From Diospyros lotus (lineage: Eukaryota; Streptophyta; Magnoliopsida; Ericales; Ebenaceae), in the NCBI RefSeq assembly GCF_014633365.1, contig NC_068343.1, positions 27,745,307-27,809,306 of the forward strand: a stretch of DNA of 64,000 nt, given 5' to 3'. The first letter of the stretch is position 1. Each line of letters begins with the position of its first letter. This document shows positions 10,192-21,358 of the stretch, piece after piece. The translations under genes were made by a program, and so were the position numbers. The notes under the pieces are model-generated. The model ran no database searches, was not told the DNA's origin, and saw nothing but the letters and a program-made list of their open reading frames with translations.

Positions 10192-12532
10192 ACTACAAGA
10201 AAAATTATATTTAGCGATGGAATTTAGAGACGGAATTATTCCGTCGCTAATTTGTGACGGATAGCGACGGAAATTTCATTGCTAATTTTTTTAATTTTTT
10301 TTAATTTAGCGACGGAATACTCGTCATTAAATCTAGTGACGGAAATTCCGTCGCTAAATTTTAAATTTTTTATTTAATTTTTTTTATTTTTTAGTGACGG
10401 GGCTGCCCCGTAGCTAATTTTTAATTTTTTATTTAATTTTTTTTATTTTTTAGAGAATTTGAATTTTTTTATTTAATTTTTCAATTTTTTAGCGACGGGA
10501 GTAACCCATCAATAAATTTTATTTTATTTTTTATTTTTAGCGATGGGATTGACCCGTCGCTAAAAAGTAAAAAAAATAAATAAAAAAATTTAAATTCACT
10601 AAAATATAAAAAAATTAAAATTTAGCGATGGGCCAAACCCGTCGCTAAAAAATAAAAAATAAAAAAATTAAAATTTAACGATAGGGTCAACCCCGTCGTA
10701 AAAAATAAAAATAATTAAATAAAATTAAATAAAATAATTCAAATTTAGCGACGAGTTCAACCCCATCGCTATAAAAAATTAAAAAAAAATTAAATAAAAA
10801 AATTAAAATTTAGCCGTTGTTAAAAAATAAAAAAAATTAAATAAAAAAATTCAAATTCGCTAAAATATAAAAAAAAAATTAAAATTTAGCGACAGGTCAC
10901 ATGCGTCGCTAAAAAATAAAAAATAAAAAAATTAAAATTTAGCGACGGGGTTAACTGTGTCGCTAAAAAATAAAAAAAATAAAAAAAATTAAATAAAATA
11001 ATTCAAATTTAGCTACGGGCTCAACCCTGTCGCTAAAAAATAAATAAAATTAAATAACTAATTCAAATTTAGCGATGGGCTCAACCCCGTTGATAAAAAA
11101 TTAAAAAAATTAACAAAAATAATTCAAATTTAGCGACGGGCTCAACCCCGTCGCTAAAAAATAAATAAAATTAAATAAATAATTCAAATTTAGAGACGGG
11201 CTCAACCCCGTCGCTAAAAAATTAAAAAAATTAACAAAAATAATTCAAATTTAGCGACGGGCTCAACACAGTCGCTAAAAAATAAAAATAAAAAAATCAA
11301 ATCAAATAAATTAATTAAAATTTAGCGACAGGCTCAACCCGTCGTTAAAAAATTAAAAATAATTAACAGAAATAATTCAAATTTAGCAACGAGCTCAACC
11401 CCGTCACTAAAAAAAAATTAATTAATTAAAATTTAGCGAGGGGGCTAATCCCGTCGCTAAAAAATAAAAAAATAAGTAAAAATTAAAAATTTTACATTTA
11501 AACATATCATAATAATTTTTACTAACATTAATATTAGTAAAAATTAAATTAATAATTTTTAAATATATTACAAATTAAAATTAAAATAAAAACATAATTT
11601 TTTATTGCTAATATAATAACTAATAAAGTTTTATTTGAATTAATAATGAAATAAAATTAAAATTAAAATTAATATTCATTTCCCTTTATTAAAATTAAAT
11701 ATTAAAATTAATATCACTAAATAAGTTTATGAAATTTTGGTGTATATATATAATTCTAAAATATTTGGAAGAGAATACTATAAATATATTTTATGTATAA
11801 CAATAAACAAGAAGGCTTCTAGATTGGCTGGCTCGCACGTTAAACTTGGTCATGAGAGGTTGGGGGTTCGAATTCGGTAGAAAACTTGAGAATAATAGCT
11901 GGAGGAGTAAAATCCAGCGTTGCCATGTGACGAGTAAAGGCGTAGCCACGTGGCGCACATGGGAGGTTGGGGCTTGGCGCATGTTGAATTTTGAATTTTG
12001 AGGTTGAATTTATCTACGAAATTAGCGACGGGGTCACACCCATTGCAAAAAATTAAATAAAAAAATTAAAATTTAGCGACGGGTCATACCTGTCGCTAAA
12101 AAATAAAAAATATATAAATAAAAAAATTAATTTTAGCGACTGGCACACACCCGTCGCTAAAAAATAAAAATAAAAATAAATAAAACAATTAAAATTTAGT
12201 GACGGGCTATACCCCGTCGCTAAAAAATAAAAAATAAATAAATAAAAAATTAAAATTTAACGACGGACTCAACCCCGTCGCTAAAAAATAAATAAAATTA
12301 AATAAAATAATTCAAATTTAGTGACGGATCAACCCTGTCGCTAATCAGCGACAGATACAACCCTCGTCGCTAGTTTCGTCACTAAAAATTACCTGTCGCT
12401 AATTTTCAGCAATGCCAGTTTTAGCGACGGAAAGGTACCCATCACTAAATCCGTCGCTAAAAAATTTAGTCACGGATTTTGATGTTTTAGCGATAGAATT
12501 TTTCGTCGCTAAAACGCTGATTTTTTGTAGTG
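10192..12532. mobile_element. non-autonomous CACTA element E2 (2341 bp) nested in TNP2
   Basis: It starts CACTACAAGAAAAATTA (10192) and ends TGATTTTTTGTAGTG (12532). A perfect 3-bp TSD GTT flanks it (10189-10191 and 12533-12535). Both arms are built from dozens of AGCGACGGG ... CCCGTCGCTAAA dyads with AT-rich spacers. The centre (about 11640-12010) is close to that of E1, including the tRNA-like module and a shared block ending TTGAATTTTGAATTTTGAGG. The right arm has many more repeat units than E1, so the two differ mainly by repeat number. No protein is encoded. Confidence 0.93.
11814..11880 (+). other. tRNA-like module with B-box in CACTA E2
   Basis: This is the homologue of the E1 module. 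It has A-box-like ATTGGCTGGCTCGCACG, then about 40 bp downstream GGTTCGAATTC (11865-11875). A hairpin-forming GCTGGAGGAG...ATCCAGC follows at about 11899-11919. It is conserved in position between E1 and E2 although the flanking repeat arms differ in length. Whether Pol III recognises it is unknown. Confidence 0.45.
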
Positions 12533-13979
12533 GTTTACAAAACAAAAGTGGGGGGGACCAGTACAATATAGATGGATGTATTCTTTTTAAAGGTACGTTT
12601 GATATAATTTGAATCGTTTATTTTTAAAGATACAAAAAATGTTTTATATTGAGGAGATCTTCAAATGATTTAGGTTCCTCAACACTTTAAAGAAAAAATG
12701 TCCGTAATAAAACTCTTGTAAAAGGATCTAATGTGAGACATATTTAATTGAGGAGACATCCACATTTGATTCATATTATTTTGCACCAAATGTACTATCA
12801 AGAAAAACGAGAGTCCCTCAAAATGATGATGGGAGAGATTCTTCATATCCATAAATTTTCGTGTTCAATTATCTAGGCCGTGCTGCGGGAGCAATGAAAA
12901 TCAAGTGGATGGATGGGAAAAAGTTTAAAGCCGCCAAATTATATGTCTTGTTAAATACTCCGGAGGTCAAATCTTATATTGAGCAAGAATTAAAATTTAA
13001 ATGAATATATTTATAAGTTTATACTTAGCTCATATTATTTGATTGATACATCATTTAAATTTTTCAGCATGTACACCAATCTATTGCGTCAGTTATCTTC
13101 AAATATCACAGACATAGAAATAGACAAACAAATCGAGAAACATTTTCCTAAGTGATTCCATCATCAAGTATGTTACTTCATACTAGATTATTTTTTAATT
13201 GAATTTTAAAAATACATTAAGTGATTTAAATGTTTTCTCAAGTTAATTCGAATACTCAAGTTGTTACAGATCCATTAATTCAGAACAAAGAATGGGAACC
13301 AACTCCAAACGTGCAGTATTGGCCAATGTATTTCGTGAATGGATATAAATTCCATATCGTCAAATAGAGTAATAGTAGATCTATCGAAAATTTTGGTGTT
13401 TGCATGCTTGGGACAGGGGTTGGATCCTCAAAGATCTATTATTACGGAAAAATTATAGACATTTTTGAATTGGAATATGCAGGCCTACCAATCAAAAGGG
13501 TAGTTTTGTTCAAATGTGAATGGCACGATCCAAGTTCTCAAAAAACCAAAATCCATGAAAAGTATGGTATTGTCGAGGTTCGATCGTAAAAAAGGTATAT
13601 GAAATACGATATTTTCATTTTTGCTCAACAAGCTGAACAAGTGTATTACGCGTCGTACCTCAACACTTGCCGTGATAAACGTGATTGAATGGTTGTTATT
13701 AAAACACACAACCTACAATAATGGCTCCCAAAGCTAACATGGAAGAACCTTTCCAAGAGGATGAAATACCAGAACTCCCGCAAATTGATCAAAATGATTA
13801 TTTAGAGGTAGTTTACAAGATTTAGATGGGATAGTCGAGGAAATAGATGTTTCAAATATTGTTCTGCAAGAAGAAGATGATGATGCAGAGGAAGAATCTA
13901 TATCAAAAGAAGAAGAAGAAGAAGAAGAAGAGTTATTGTATGATGACATAGATAGTGATGAATTTGTATACGAAGATTG
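12533..13979 (+). pseudogene. CACTA TNP2 transposase, C-terminal segment
   Basis: After the nested element the protein continues with GPVQYRWMYSF (frameshifted near 12550). From about 12720 it reads through family-typical motifs (STFDSYYFAPN, TRVPQNDDG, LGRAAGAMK, LLNTPEVKSYI). Short AT-rich gaps at about 13003-13067 and 13170-13240 look like introns. A DUF4216-like domain follows at 13300-13720 with WPMYFVNGYKFH and RVVLFKCEWHDP. The end is acidic (EEEEEEEE, about 13870-13979), as is common in these transposases. Several stops remain, so it is a pseudogene. Confidence 0.85.
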
Positions 13980-14107
13980 ATATATTTATGAATATGTGAA
14001 TTCACTTATATATGTTATGATATAATATCTTTTGTATTTTTGAATTAATGTCTGTGACCTTGTACATTTTACAATATTTTTATGTTTCATGTAATTCTCA
14101 AAAATAG

Positions 14108-15410
14108 ATGTCAAGACATTCATCTCTCAAACTAAGCGGGGGTAGGGGTAAAGGAAGACGTCGATCCTATAGGGACACAACTTCCCCAGATCCTAGTAGT
14201 GCTGGTTCACAATCTTCTCTTTTTGTCTCCACACATATTGTTCCATCTACTCCTTTATATCCTCAATCATCACACCCACATGCTTTCGTTCCCAACCATT
14301 TCAGTTCCAACAACCATTTCCCTCTATGCCATATCATATGGGTTATACTATAGTCCTACCCACCTGAGACTGCACCACATTCTGTCCCCTATCATGTGTC
14401 TACTTTTCATCCCCTAGGAAGTTCAAACCCATACTCATTTATGCCAACATCACATGTATATCCTTCGACATCTTTTCCTTCACAGAATGTTGAGCTGACT
14501 CCATCTGAGCCAGTTAATACCGACTAAGCTAAACAAAACAAAAAGAATCGTGCCTTCGAAACTGGTGGGTCAGTCCACACAGGCGGATCCATTCCTTTCA
14601 CCGAGAGCCGAAGAAGGATGGTAATTAGTTTTTCTACTTAAATGTAAATTTTATAAACTTATATAATGGTTTATATTTTTTTTTATTTACTTCATATATT
14701 TGTTATGCAAGTAAGGGAATTAGACCGCGAGCCTAGTGAATTTGAAATTTTCAGGAGAACCCACACTCAGAAGGATGATCAAAAACAAGAAGTGTGGGTT
14801 GATAATAGATTAAAGACCGTCGCGGTAATTGTATTTATGTACAATTTAATTAACATTATAATTTAACGATTTTTTTTATTAATCGACAATGTCAATATTT
14901 TAATTTATATATATAAAAGGCCTTCGAGAGATTTAGTGCAGAGGCATCTTCAGCATCAATCGGCGGTAGCGAGTCGTCCTCTCCACCTACAGTCGACGAA
15001 CGTTAGATTTTTTATCAGGCTGTTTTTAGTGGGAATAAGAAGGGTCGTGTCTACGGTTTCGCCTCTCAAGGTAGGAAGTCCTTCCCGGTTGGATCCGATA
15101 GTAGCTCCAGTGGTTCATATGGGTTGTTGTCAAAATTAGAACAAATGAGATTAAGTGTCACCCAAATGAACGAGGAGTTGCATTCCGCTCGAACCCAGGT
15201 GGTCGAGGTGCAAAATGAGCTGCATTCTGCCCAGACTCAGATGGACGAGGAGCTATTTTTTGCTCGGACCGAGGTGACAGAGGTGAGAAATGAGAATGTG
15301 CAGCTACGTCAGTGGTATTAACAAATAATGGCAAGTCAGGAGCAGATGAATAGACAAATGATGGCATTAGAACAACTTGACCTGTCTTATCAGTAACCTA
15401 GCCTGTCTTA
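14108..15410 (+). pseudogene. CACTA second protein (Ptta/En-Spm plant transposase, Transposase_24-like)
   Basis: A basic, serine-rich N-terminus begins at 14108 (MSRHSSLKLSGGRGKGRRR). It is followed by HTGGSIPFTESRRRM near 14575-14622 and, after an AT-rich gap that looks like an intron, by FEIFRRTHTQKDD (about 14738-14780). The last part (about 14925-15400) reads FYQAVFSGNKKGRVYGFAS in shifted frames and then a coiled coil rich in E, Q and V. This order is typical of the Ptta/En-Spm family protein encoded beside TNP2, thought to bind subterminal repeats. Multiple stops and shifts show it is dead. Confidence 0.75.
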
Positions 15411-15433
15411 TCAGCAACCTAGACTGTCGATTT

Positions 15434-16372
15434 TGTTAGATTTGAATAGCAATGGCACTAACACCAAGAGAGGGGTGAATTGGGTTGTTTTAAAATTTTG
15501 ATTGAACTTGAAAATCCTTTTGATGGGAAATAAGATTTTAGTTCAAGTGAGGATAAATGAAATGCTTGGAACAATAAATGATACAAAGAGCACAAGCAAA
15601 AAAAGAGACAACGATATATAGTGGTTAGGCTTAAACCAAGCCTAATCCACTACCTTAGCTTTTCACTAAGGATTTTTCAATCAATCCACTAAAACCTCCT
15701 ATCTCTTCGGATATGCTCTCTAGCAGCGAGCTAGGAGATTACAATCTCTTGCTTAAACAAGCAAGCCCTCTAGCTATCTTGCTAGAAAATACAACCCCTT
15801 GCTTCAACAAGCAAGTCCTCTAGCACTCTTGCTAGGAAAACCAAGAATAATACAAAAGAGAGAATCTAAGAGTAGACACTCTTAGTTACAAGATCTCTCA
15901 ATATAAATACAAGGCTTGAACAAAATAATACAAATGATAATCAAAGCCTTTAGAGAGAAAAATGAAGCACAAATGAAACAATTAAGCTCTTGCAAGAATG
16001 AACACTTGTAAGCTTGAAATCAATCATCTTGGTTATCTTGATTCATCCATTTGCTCTCTATTTATAGAGCATCTCGAGCCCATTCAAAAATATAGCTGTT
16101 GGAGACTTAAACAGTGGAGAATCTAGCCGTTGGAAGCTGTCTGGGACATGAACCGTCGACATTTGATGAAGAATTATCGACAATATTAAAGAACTGTCGA
16201 CATTTTTGATGCAGGAACTGTCGACATTTAGATATAGAGAGCAATGTTTGAAACTGTCGACAGTTTTTATTAAACTGTCGACATTTTTATAAAAATTGTC
16301 GACATCTTGAAACAAACTGTTGACAGTTTGCCAAGATAAAAATTCACTACTATGATGATACAATCCACAACA
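15434..16372 (-). repeat. copia-like LTR (solo or truncated), reverse orientation
   Basis: The plus strand runs TGTTAGATTTG ... CACAACA, giving TG...CA ends. ACACCAAGAGAGGGGTGAATTGGG near 15460 is the reverse of the motif usually seen just before the end of many plant copia LTRs. On the minus strand, CTATAAATAG (16058-16067) is a good TATA box, followed downstream by a U5-like leader. The U3 side (16140-16330) carries eight copies of an ACTGTCGACA-type palindrome. No PBS or coding region adjoins. The right boundary is uncertain: an alternative end at 16709 would give a GATTT duplication. It lies inside the CACTA 3' region. Confidence 0.55.
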
Positions 16373-17245
16373 TATTACTGCTTTGATGTCCTCATTTTAT
16401 TTTATTTATATTTTACCTTCCATTTACTTTAATACATAAATGTAAATAAGAAAGTACCCCCCATTTGGATTCAATAAAAATATCTAAAAAATCAAAATCC
16501 ATAACAATAAAAAAGTAGAATTTAGTTTTTAGTACAAACTTAGGATTTTGCGATTTTACCACCTCCAAGATATGCATTTTCTATTTCTTGAAAAATTAGT
16601 TAAAAATCATTTTAACACTAATGAATGTTACCTATTGAAATACCGGGAAATAGTTTTTCAAAATGAAAATATTTTCATATATGTATCCTTATAATGTACT
16701 AATCTTCCAGATTTAAAAAAAATTATAGATCATTCGGTTTTCATTTCACATAGGTACTTGAAATTGATTTTTGTTGAAAACCATAAACTTGACTCGATAC
16801 TTGGGGATCAAAACCAAATAATGTTTTTCATCATCAAAACTAATCACAAGTCTAAAATTTTAGATTCAACCATGATCGAGTAACCAATTTTCTGATAATG
16901 AGGAACAAAATGATGATTGTAATTGAATATTTATGAATTAATCGGTTTGAATTACAAATTTAATTTTGTTATTTTATAAATTTATACGAATTTTTATTTT
17001 TTTAAATTAATGATTATATAAATATATTTTTAATTTCTATTTAATTAATTAAACAAAATTGTTAATTATCATCAATTTTATTTATATATAAATTTTATTT
17101 TAAATAAATATAAAATAAAAAAATGAATAATAATTAAATATTATTTTTTTTAGATTTAAATTTTTATTTATATAAATTTTTAATAATTTTATTTTTTATT
17201 TACGTTTAAAAATATATATATTTTTATTTATTTTACTAAAATTAG
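16373..17245. other. AT-rich 3' non-coding region of the CACTA element
   Basis: I see no gene, repeat array or other structure in this AT-rich stretch. It separates the copia-like LTR from the CACTA subterminal repeats. If the LTR actually ends at 16709, the first part belongs to that LTR. Confidence 0.4.
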
Positions 17246-17494
17246 AGATGGGATCTGACTCGTCGCTCGTCGTAAATCAGCGACGAGTCTGACTCTCATC
17301 GCAGATCAGCGACGGGATCTGACCTGTCGTTAATTCCATCACAAAACTCCCCCTCGATCACTATTTTCCATTGCTAAATTTAGCAACGCCACTTTTAGCG
17401 ACGAGTAGGCCCCTGTCGTTAAAAGATTTAGTGACAGATTTTTATGTTTTAGGGACACAAATTTTCGTCGCTAACACTTTGATTTTTTGTAGTG
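17246..17494 (+). repeat. right subterminal and terminal repeats of the large CACTA
   Basis: Several CGACGAGTCTGAC / CAGCGACGGGATCTGACC dyads are followed by the terminus TTGATTTTTTGTAGTG ending at 17494. The last 30 bp closely match the right ends of the nested elements E1 and E2 (TTTTCGTCGCTAA...). This supports common mobilisation by the TNP2 encoded in this element. The next bases, GAG, would be the TSD, but the left partner is not in the window. Confidence 0.75.
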
Positions 17495-19020
17495 GAGTGG
17501 TTCAACTATAAAGGTTAGTCCATTATCTGTTCAAAACCAAGGATTTTGTAAACATACCAAATGTTCCTTGTAGCTTTTTGCAAGTTTAGCTATACAATCT
17601 TTACAATTGGTTTTTTCAAATAAGGGTCAGCCACAACAATTGCCTTTCAAATGATAAGGCATAACCTATTATAGTTGACTTTTCAGACTTGGTTCAGTCA
17701 CAACCAATATATAGCCTCTCAAATGATTAGGCATCTTTTACAGTTTCACAAATATTGTGAAAGAATTTCTCAAGAAAAAAATAAAAGATAGTACATTGAT
17801 TACAAATATTCTCTTGAATAAAAGAGAATTATATAATATGAATGTATAACACTCTATTTGAAAAGTCTCACAGAAATATTATATGAATAAACTCATGAGA
17901 AGTAGGAAGGTTTTGAGAATAATTGCTTGAAACTCGAGAGAAGAGTTCTTGAATGTGTATTTAGTTTTAGTAACCTTTTTCAAGTATGTTTATCTCCTAT
18001 TTATAGATTTCTTGCATTAAATGTTAGCTGACATAGCAAATGATAATTTGAAAGTTTCAATTATGTCACCACTTTTTATCTCTATAAGCATTAAATAACA
18101 GATATAAATTCACAAAAGTACGTTCATATTGTTTGAAATGCATTAATGAACTTAAAAAATGAAACTGGCAACACTTAATGCATCCAACGATTATATTTTT
18201 CAAAAATTGTCAAAAGATGCTCGACTAAGTTGAAGGTTTACTTGACTAATATAACACCTTCCTCAATTGGACTTACTATGTAATTCATATGATAGGTTTA
18301 CTTGGATATGACCAATTAAGCAACAAAAATTTGCATTAATCACTCGATTACAAGGCTAAAATTACTTGACTAATAAACATCTTTACTTGAGTACAAATAC
18401 TTGATACTCGATTAATTTTAAGACTAGGAACTTAGACAACATACTTATTAAATAGATTACACTCGAGTATAAAGTTACATTAATCAATTATCAAAAAGCT
18501 TTAGTTGAGTACAAAATGTTGATACTTGATTGGAAACATTCCTTACTCAATTAAATTCAAGGTGCAAAGTGTTGCATAATGTACTCATGTAATCGACTAT
18601 TTTGAAATTGATCTCAGTATTTACTTGATTAGATTCAAAGTATAATTGATTGAATTTTCACAAAATATTTTCAAAAGTTTTACTTAATTAACACAAAGAG
18701 GTTACTTGATTGCTTTTCATAGAGTTTTATGAAATACTTGATTTAATTCAACATATACTCGACTAATATGAGTATATACTCAATAATTTTGAAAATATAC
18801 TTTAAATATAAGATTATCAAACTTAAGAATACTTAAAAATGTTTTGAAAATTATCAATAAACTAAATTTACTAAAAATATATTTTCATATTCATTTAAAT
18901 TTTTTAAAAACTATTTTCTCAATAAATCAAAATACAAATTTTTCAACATGTACAAAATAAAATAATAATTAATAATTAAACATGCACTAATTAGATGTAT
19001 TTATTATTTTTAGATATGCA
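17495..19020 (-). repeat. copia-like LTR piece, reverse orientation (approximate right end)
   Basis: Read on the minus strand, this region has the layout of a plant copia LTR. A TATA box CTATAAATAG lies at 17997-18006, followed by an R/U5-like leader. Near the left edge, GGACTAACC...TTGAACCACT resembles the GGACTAGG...CCGAACCACTATAAA block of the copia LTR at 37545-38899. The U3 side (18220-18790) is a loose array of TACTCGAGTA / ACTTGATTA words. The CACTA end abuts its U5 side, so the last part of the LTR is missing. The right boundary is not defined by TG/CA evidence. Confidence 0.45.
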
Positions 19021-19164
19021 AAATAAAACTAATATAACATATTAATTGTCACATTCATGTTTGACAATTATTAGAATAGAGAATTAACTTTTGTCCTAAT
19101 CCTAAATAGTCTTATAATGTAAATTTTAATTTATCCACAAACAAATATCATGTATAAACTTAAT

Positions 19165-19541
19165 GGGTTAATTACACTAAAAATTACTCAATCTTGCATT
19201 CTATTATTGTTTAGTCACTGAATTTTGAAATGTTACTTGTTAATCACTAATATTTCAAAACTGTTACTATTTAGTCACTGAACTTTAAAATGTTACATGT
19301 TAGTTATTAATATTTTAAAATTATTTATTTTTTGTCACTCGTTAGTCACTGTACTTTAAGTTCACAAGTGACGGATGAGAAACAGATTTGAAATATTAGT
19401 AATTAATATGTAATATTTTAAAGTTCAATGACTAAGTAGTAATAATTTTAAAATATTAATGACTAAGAGGTAACATTTTAAAGTTTAGTGATCAAACAAT
19501 AACAGAATGTAAAATTAAGTGATTATTAGTATAATTAACCC
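19165..19541. mobile_element. fold-back MITE (about 377 bp), MULE-like
   Basis: The two halves are imperfect inverted copies: GGGTTAATTACACTAA at 19165 pairs with TTAGTATAATTAACCC ending at 19541, and words such as TTTAGTCACTGAACTTTAAAATGTTAC recur inverted in the other arm. TAAACTT occurs on both sides (19155-19161 and 19542-19548) and may be a remnant TSD. GGGTTAATTA ends are common in Mutator-like fold-back MITEs. It has no coding capacity. Confidence 0.65.
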
Positions 19542-19699
19542 TAAACTTCATGTCATCATTAAATATAAGATTTATGGATAATTAAAAATAATTTATAACT
19601 CAAAATTTATTTATTTTAAAAATTTGATCATTTAGTGATTAACAAATTTTTCTTAATTTATTATAAATTTTAAGTTATAAATATTTTTATTTTATTTTT

Positions 19700-20813
19700 C
19701 ATAGTTCCCATTTTTTTAATGGGTAATCTGTTATTGGGTCTGGATCTGGATCGTGTAATGGGCCAGCCTGTGAGGAGTTCCCTTTAGCGAGTTGGGTTGA
19801 CCCAGATCCAGTCCGCTCTTCAGATTGCTTTATGGATCGGGCTAACCCGACGCGATCAGTGAGATGGATTAAAACCCATCTCCTTCCCAAGCCTCTAGGG
19901 TTTTCCTCTGCTTTGCGCCGCCGCCGCCTTTCCCTTCTTCCTCTTCTCTGTGTTTCATCGCAGACTGGAAAGCTGCCGCCGATCAGCGACTCGCATCAGC
20001 ACCATCATGTCCTCGGCCATCGGAAAACCAAAGGCTGACGACTCGCCGATCATAACAGCCATGGGAAGCATCCAAGGATTCCCACGGCCATTGCGAGCAG
20101 CAAGAGCCAACGTCATCGTCACCGCCATGGCAAGGAGCTAGAACGGACAGCCGATCGGTGGCACGAGACGTAACAGCCACCGTCCACTAGTGACAGCAAA
20201 ACCGAGCCAAGATCGATGATAGACCACGACGAAACCAGATGTGTCATTCGGTTGGCAACGTCTCCTGCCATCTCGAGAAGCTTGAACCGACGGGCATGGC
20301 GTAGCTTAAAGCCATGGCCGGTCGGAGATGGCATAGGCGATCGGGCAGGCGACGACGTGTGAAAGAGAAAATCGGGGTACGCCAACAGCCACGGCCACGA
20401 TGCCCATCGGCCGCCGGCGACGCGGACGAGACAGGGACTCACCAGCCACTCATTATGCCGGTTCCCTCGTACTTCGCGATCGGACGGCGACACGCCTTCG
20501 GCCATGGCGGAGCTTAAAGTCACGGCTAAGAAGAAGGTGGAGAACGCGGCAGAGGCTTCAGCCATAACCGTCGTTGGCGAAACAACCCACGTGATGCGGT
20601 CGGGGAAGATGGAAGGTTGCGGCTTCAACCGCCGTCAGTACGTTGTTTTCCGCCGTCAACCATTATTAAGCTTTTCGGAAAATTCTGCTAATTCTTTACG
20701 CACAATTTTAGGCAAAATTCTGCTAATTCTTTACGCACAACTTTAGGCAAAGACAGAAATTAATTAACTTTACACGAAAAAACTTTCGAAAACCTCGCTC
20801 GCTCTTATTCTAC
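19700..20813. other. GC-rich non-coding block (retroelement-like, unassigned)
   Basis: The block is GC-rich amid AT-rich DNA and dotted with CCATGG words. Its start has a genic look (CCTCTAGGGTTTTCC, then GCCGCCGCCGCC), but no frame encodes a recognisable protein; the longest ones (such as minus 20119-20628, 169 codons) show no domain. GGATCGGGCTAACCCGA and AAAACCCATCTCCTTCCC near 19835-19890 resemble, in inverted orientation, the segment at about 59760-59850 in the LigB intron. Both may be internal parts of one non-coding LTR element family. A direct duplication with 35-bp period lies at 20679-20750. Confidence 0.4.
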
Positions 20814-21358
20814 TAGGGATGGCAACTGCATTAACATCCTTGGGAATCCAATCAAAATTGAATTGATTAATGCGGTTAAAAATTATTGGATTGAGTAATA
20901 GTTTGATTTGAAAAAAAAAATTAAATACTATTTCAACGAATATAATTTAATTATAATTTTCATTAAATTCAAACTAAAATCTGAACCAAAACAAAACTGA
21001 ATGTGTAAGTAATCGAATCAAATTGAACTAAACTGAATCGAATACATATATTTATTTAATATATTATATATACGTATAATATATATTGACTAATATATTT
21101 TTTTACAAGTATTTTAGGTAATATATTATAAATATATAAAATATTTAATATTTATAAAGTAATTAATAAATAAAAATAAAATCTAATATTAAATTATTTT
21201 ATTTTTATCAATAAAATAATTATATCTAAGAAGTTTGAAGTTAATTTGTAATTTTATGCAAGAAAAAAATAACTTTATTAGAGTTTGTTTTTATTTTTTG
21301 TGGAGTTATCAAAATTTTTTATGAATGCTATTTGTAAGAGTTTGTCTTTGTTTGTTGG

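Larger units (their letters stand above)
4440..17494 (+). mobile_element. CACTA (En/Spm) element, formerly autonomous, right-hand portion
   Basis: The element carries remnants of both CACTA proteins in the usual order: TNP2-like transposase (5708-13979) and a Ptta/En-Spm second protein (14108 to about 15410). It ends at 17494 with TTTTTTGTAGTG, the reverse complement of a CACTA terminus. Subterminal CGACGG-type repeats fill about 17246-17470. It is heavily broken and hosts two non-autonomous CACTAs, one hAT element and one copia-like LTR. The left terminus is not in the window. The sequence to the right of 17494 looks like copia LTR, so the CACTA probably jumped into an older LTR. Confidence 0.75.

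Noticed and set aside
16373..16709. Extension of the copia-like LTR to 16709 on the basis of a GATTT repeat
   Set aside because: A 5-bp match over 1.3 kb is expected by chance, and the end TTCCA pairs poorly with TGTTA. The CACAACA end at 16372 pairs better, though the boundary remains open.
20119..20628. 169-codon minus-strand frame in the GC-rich block
   Set aside because: No recognisable domain, and codons track GC composition. The plus strand is about as open. Probably non-coding.
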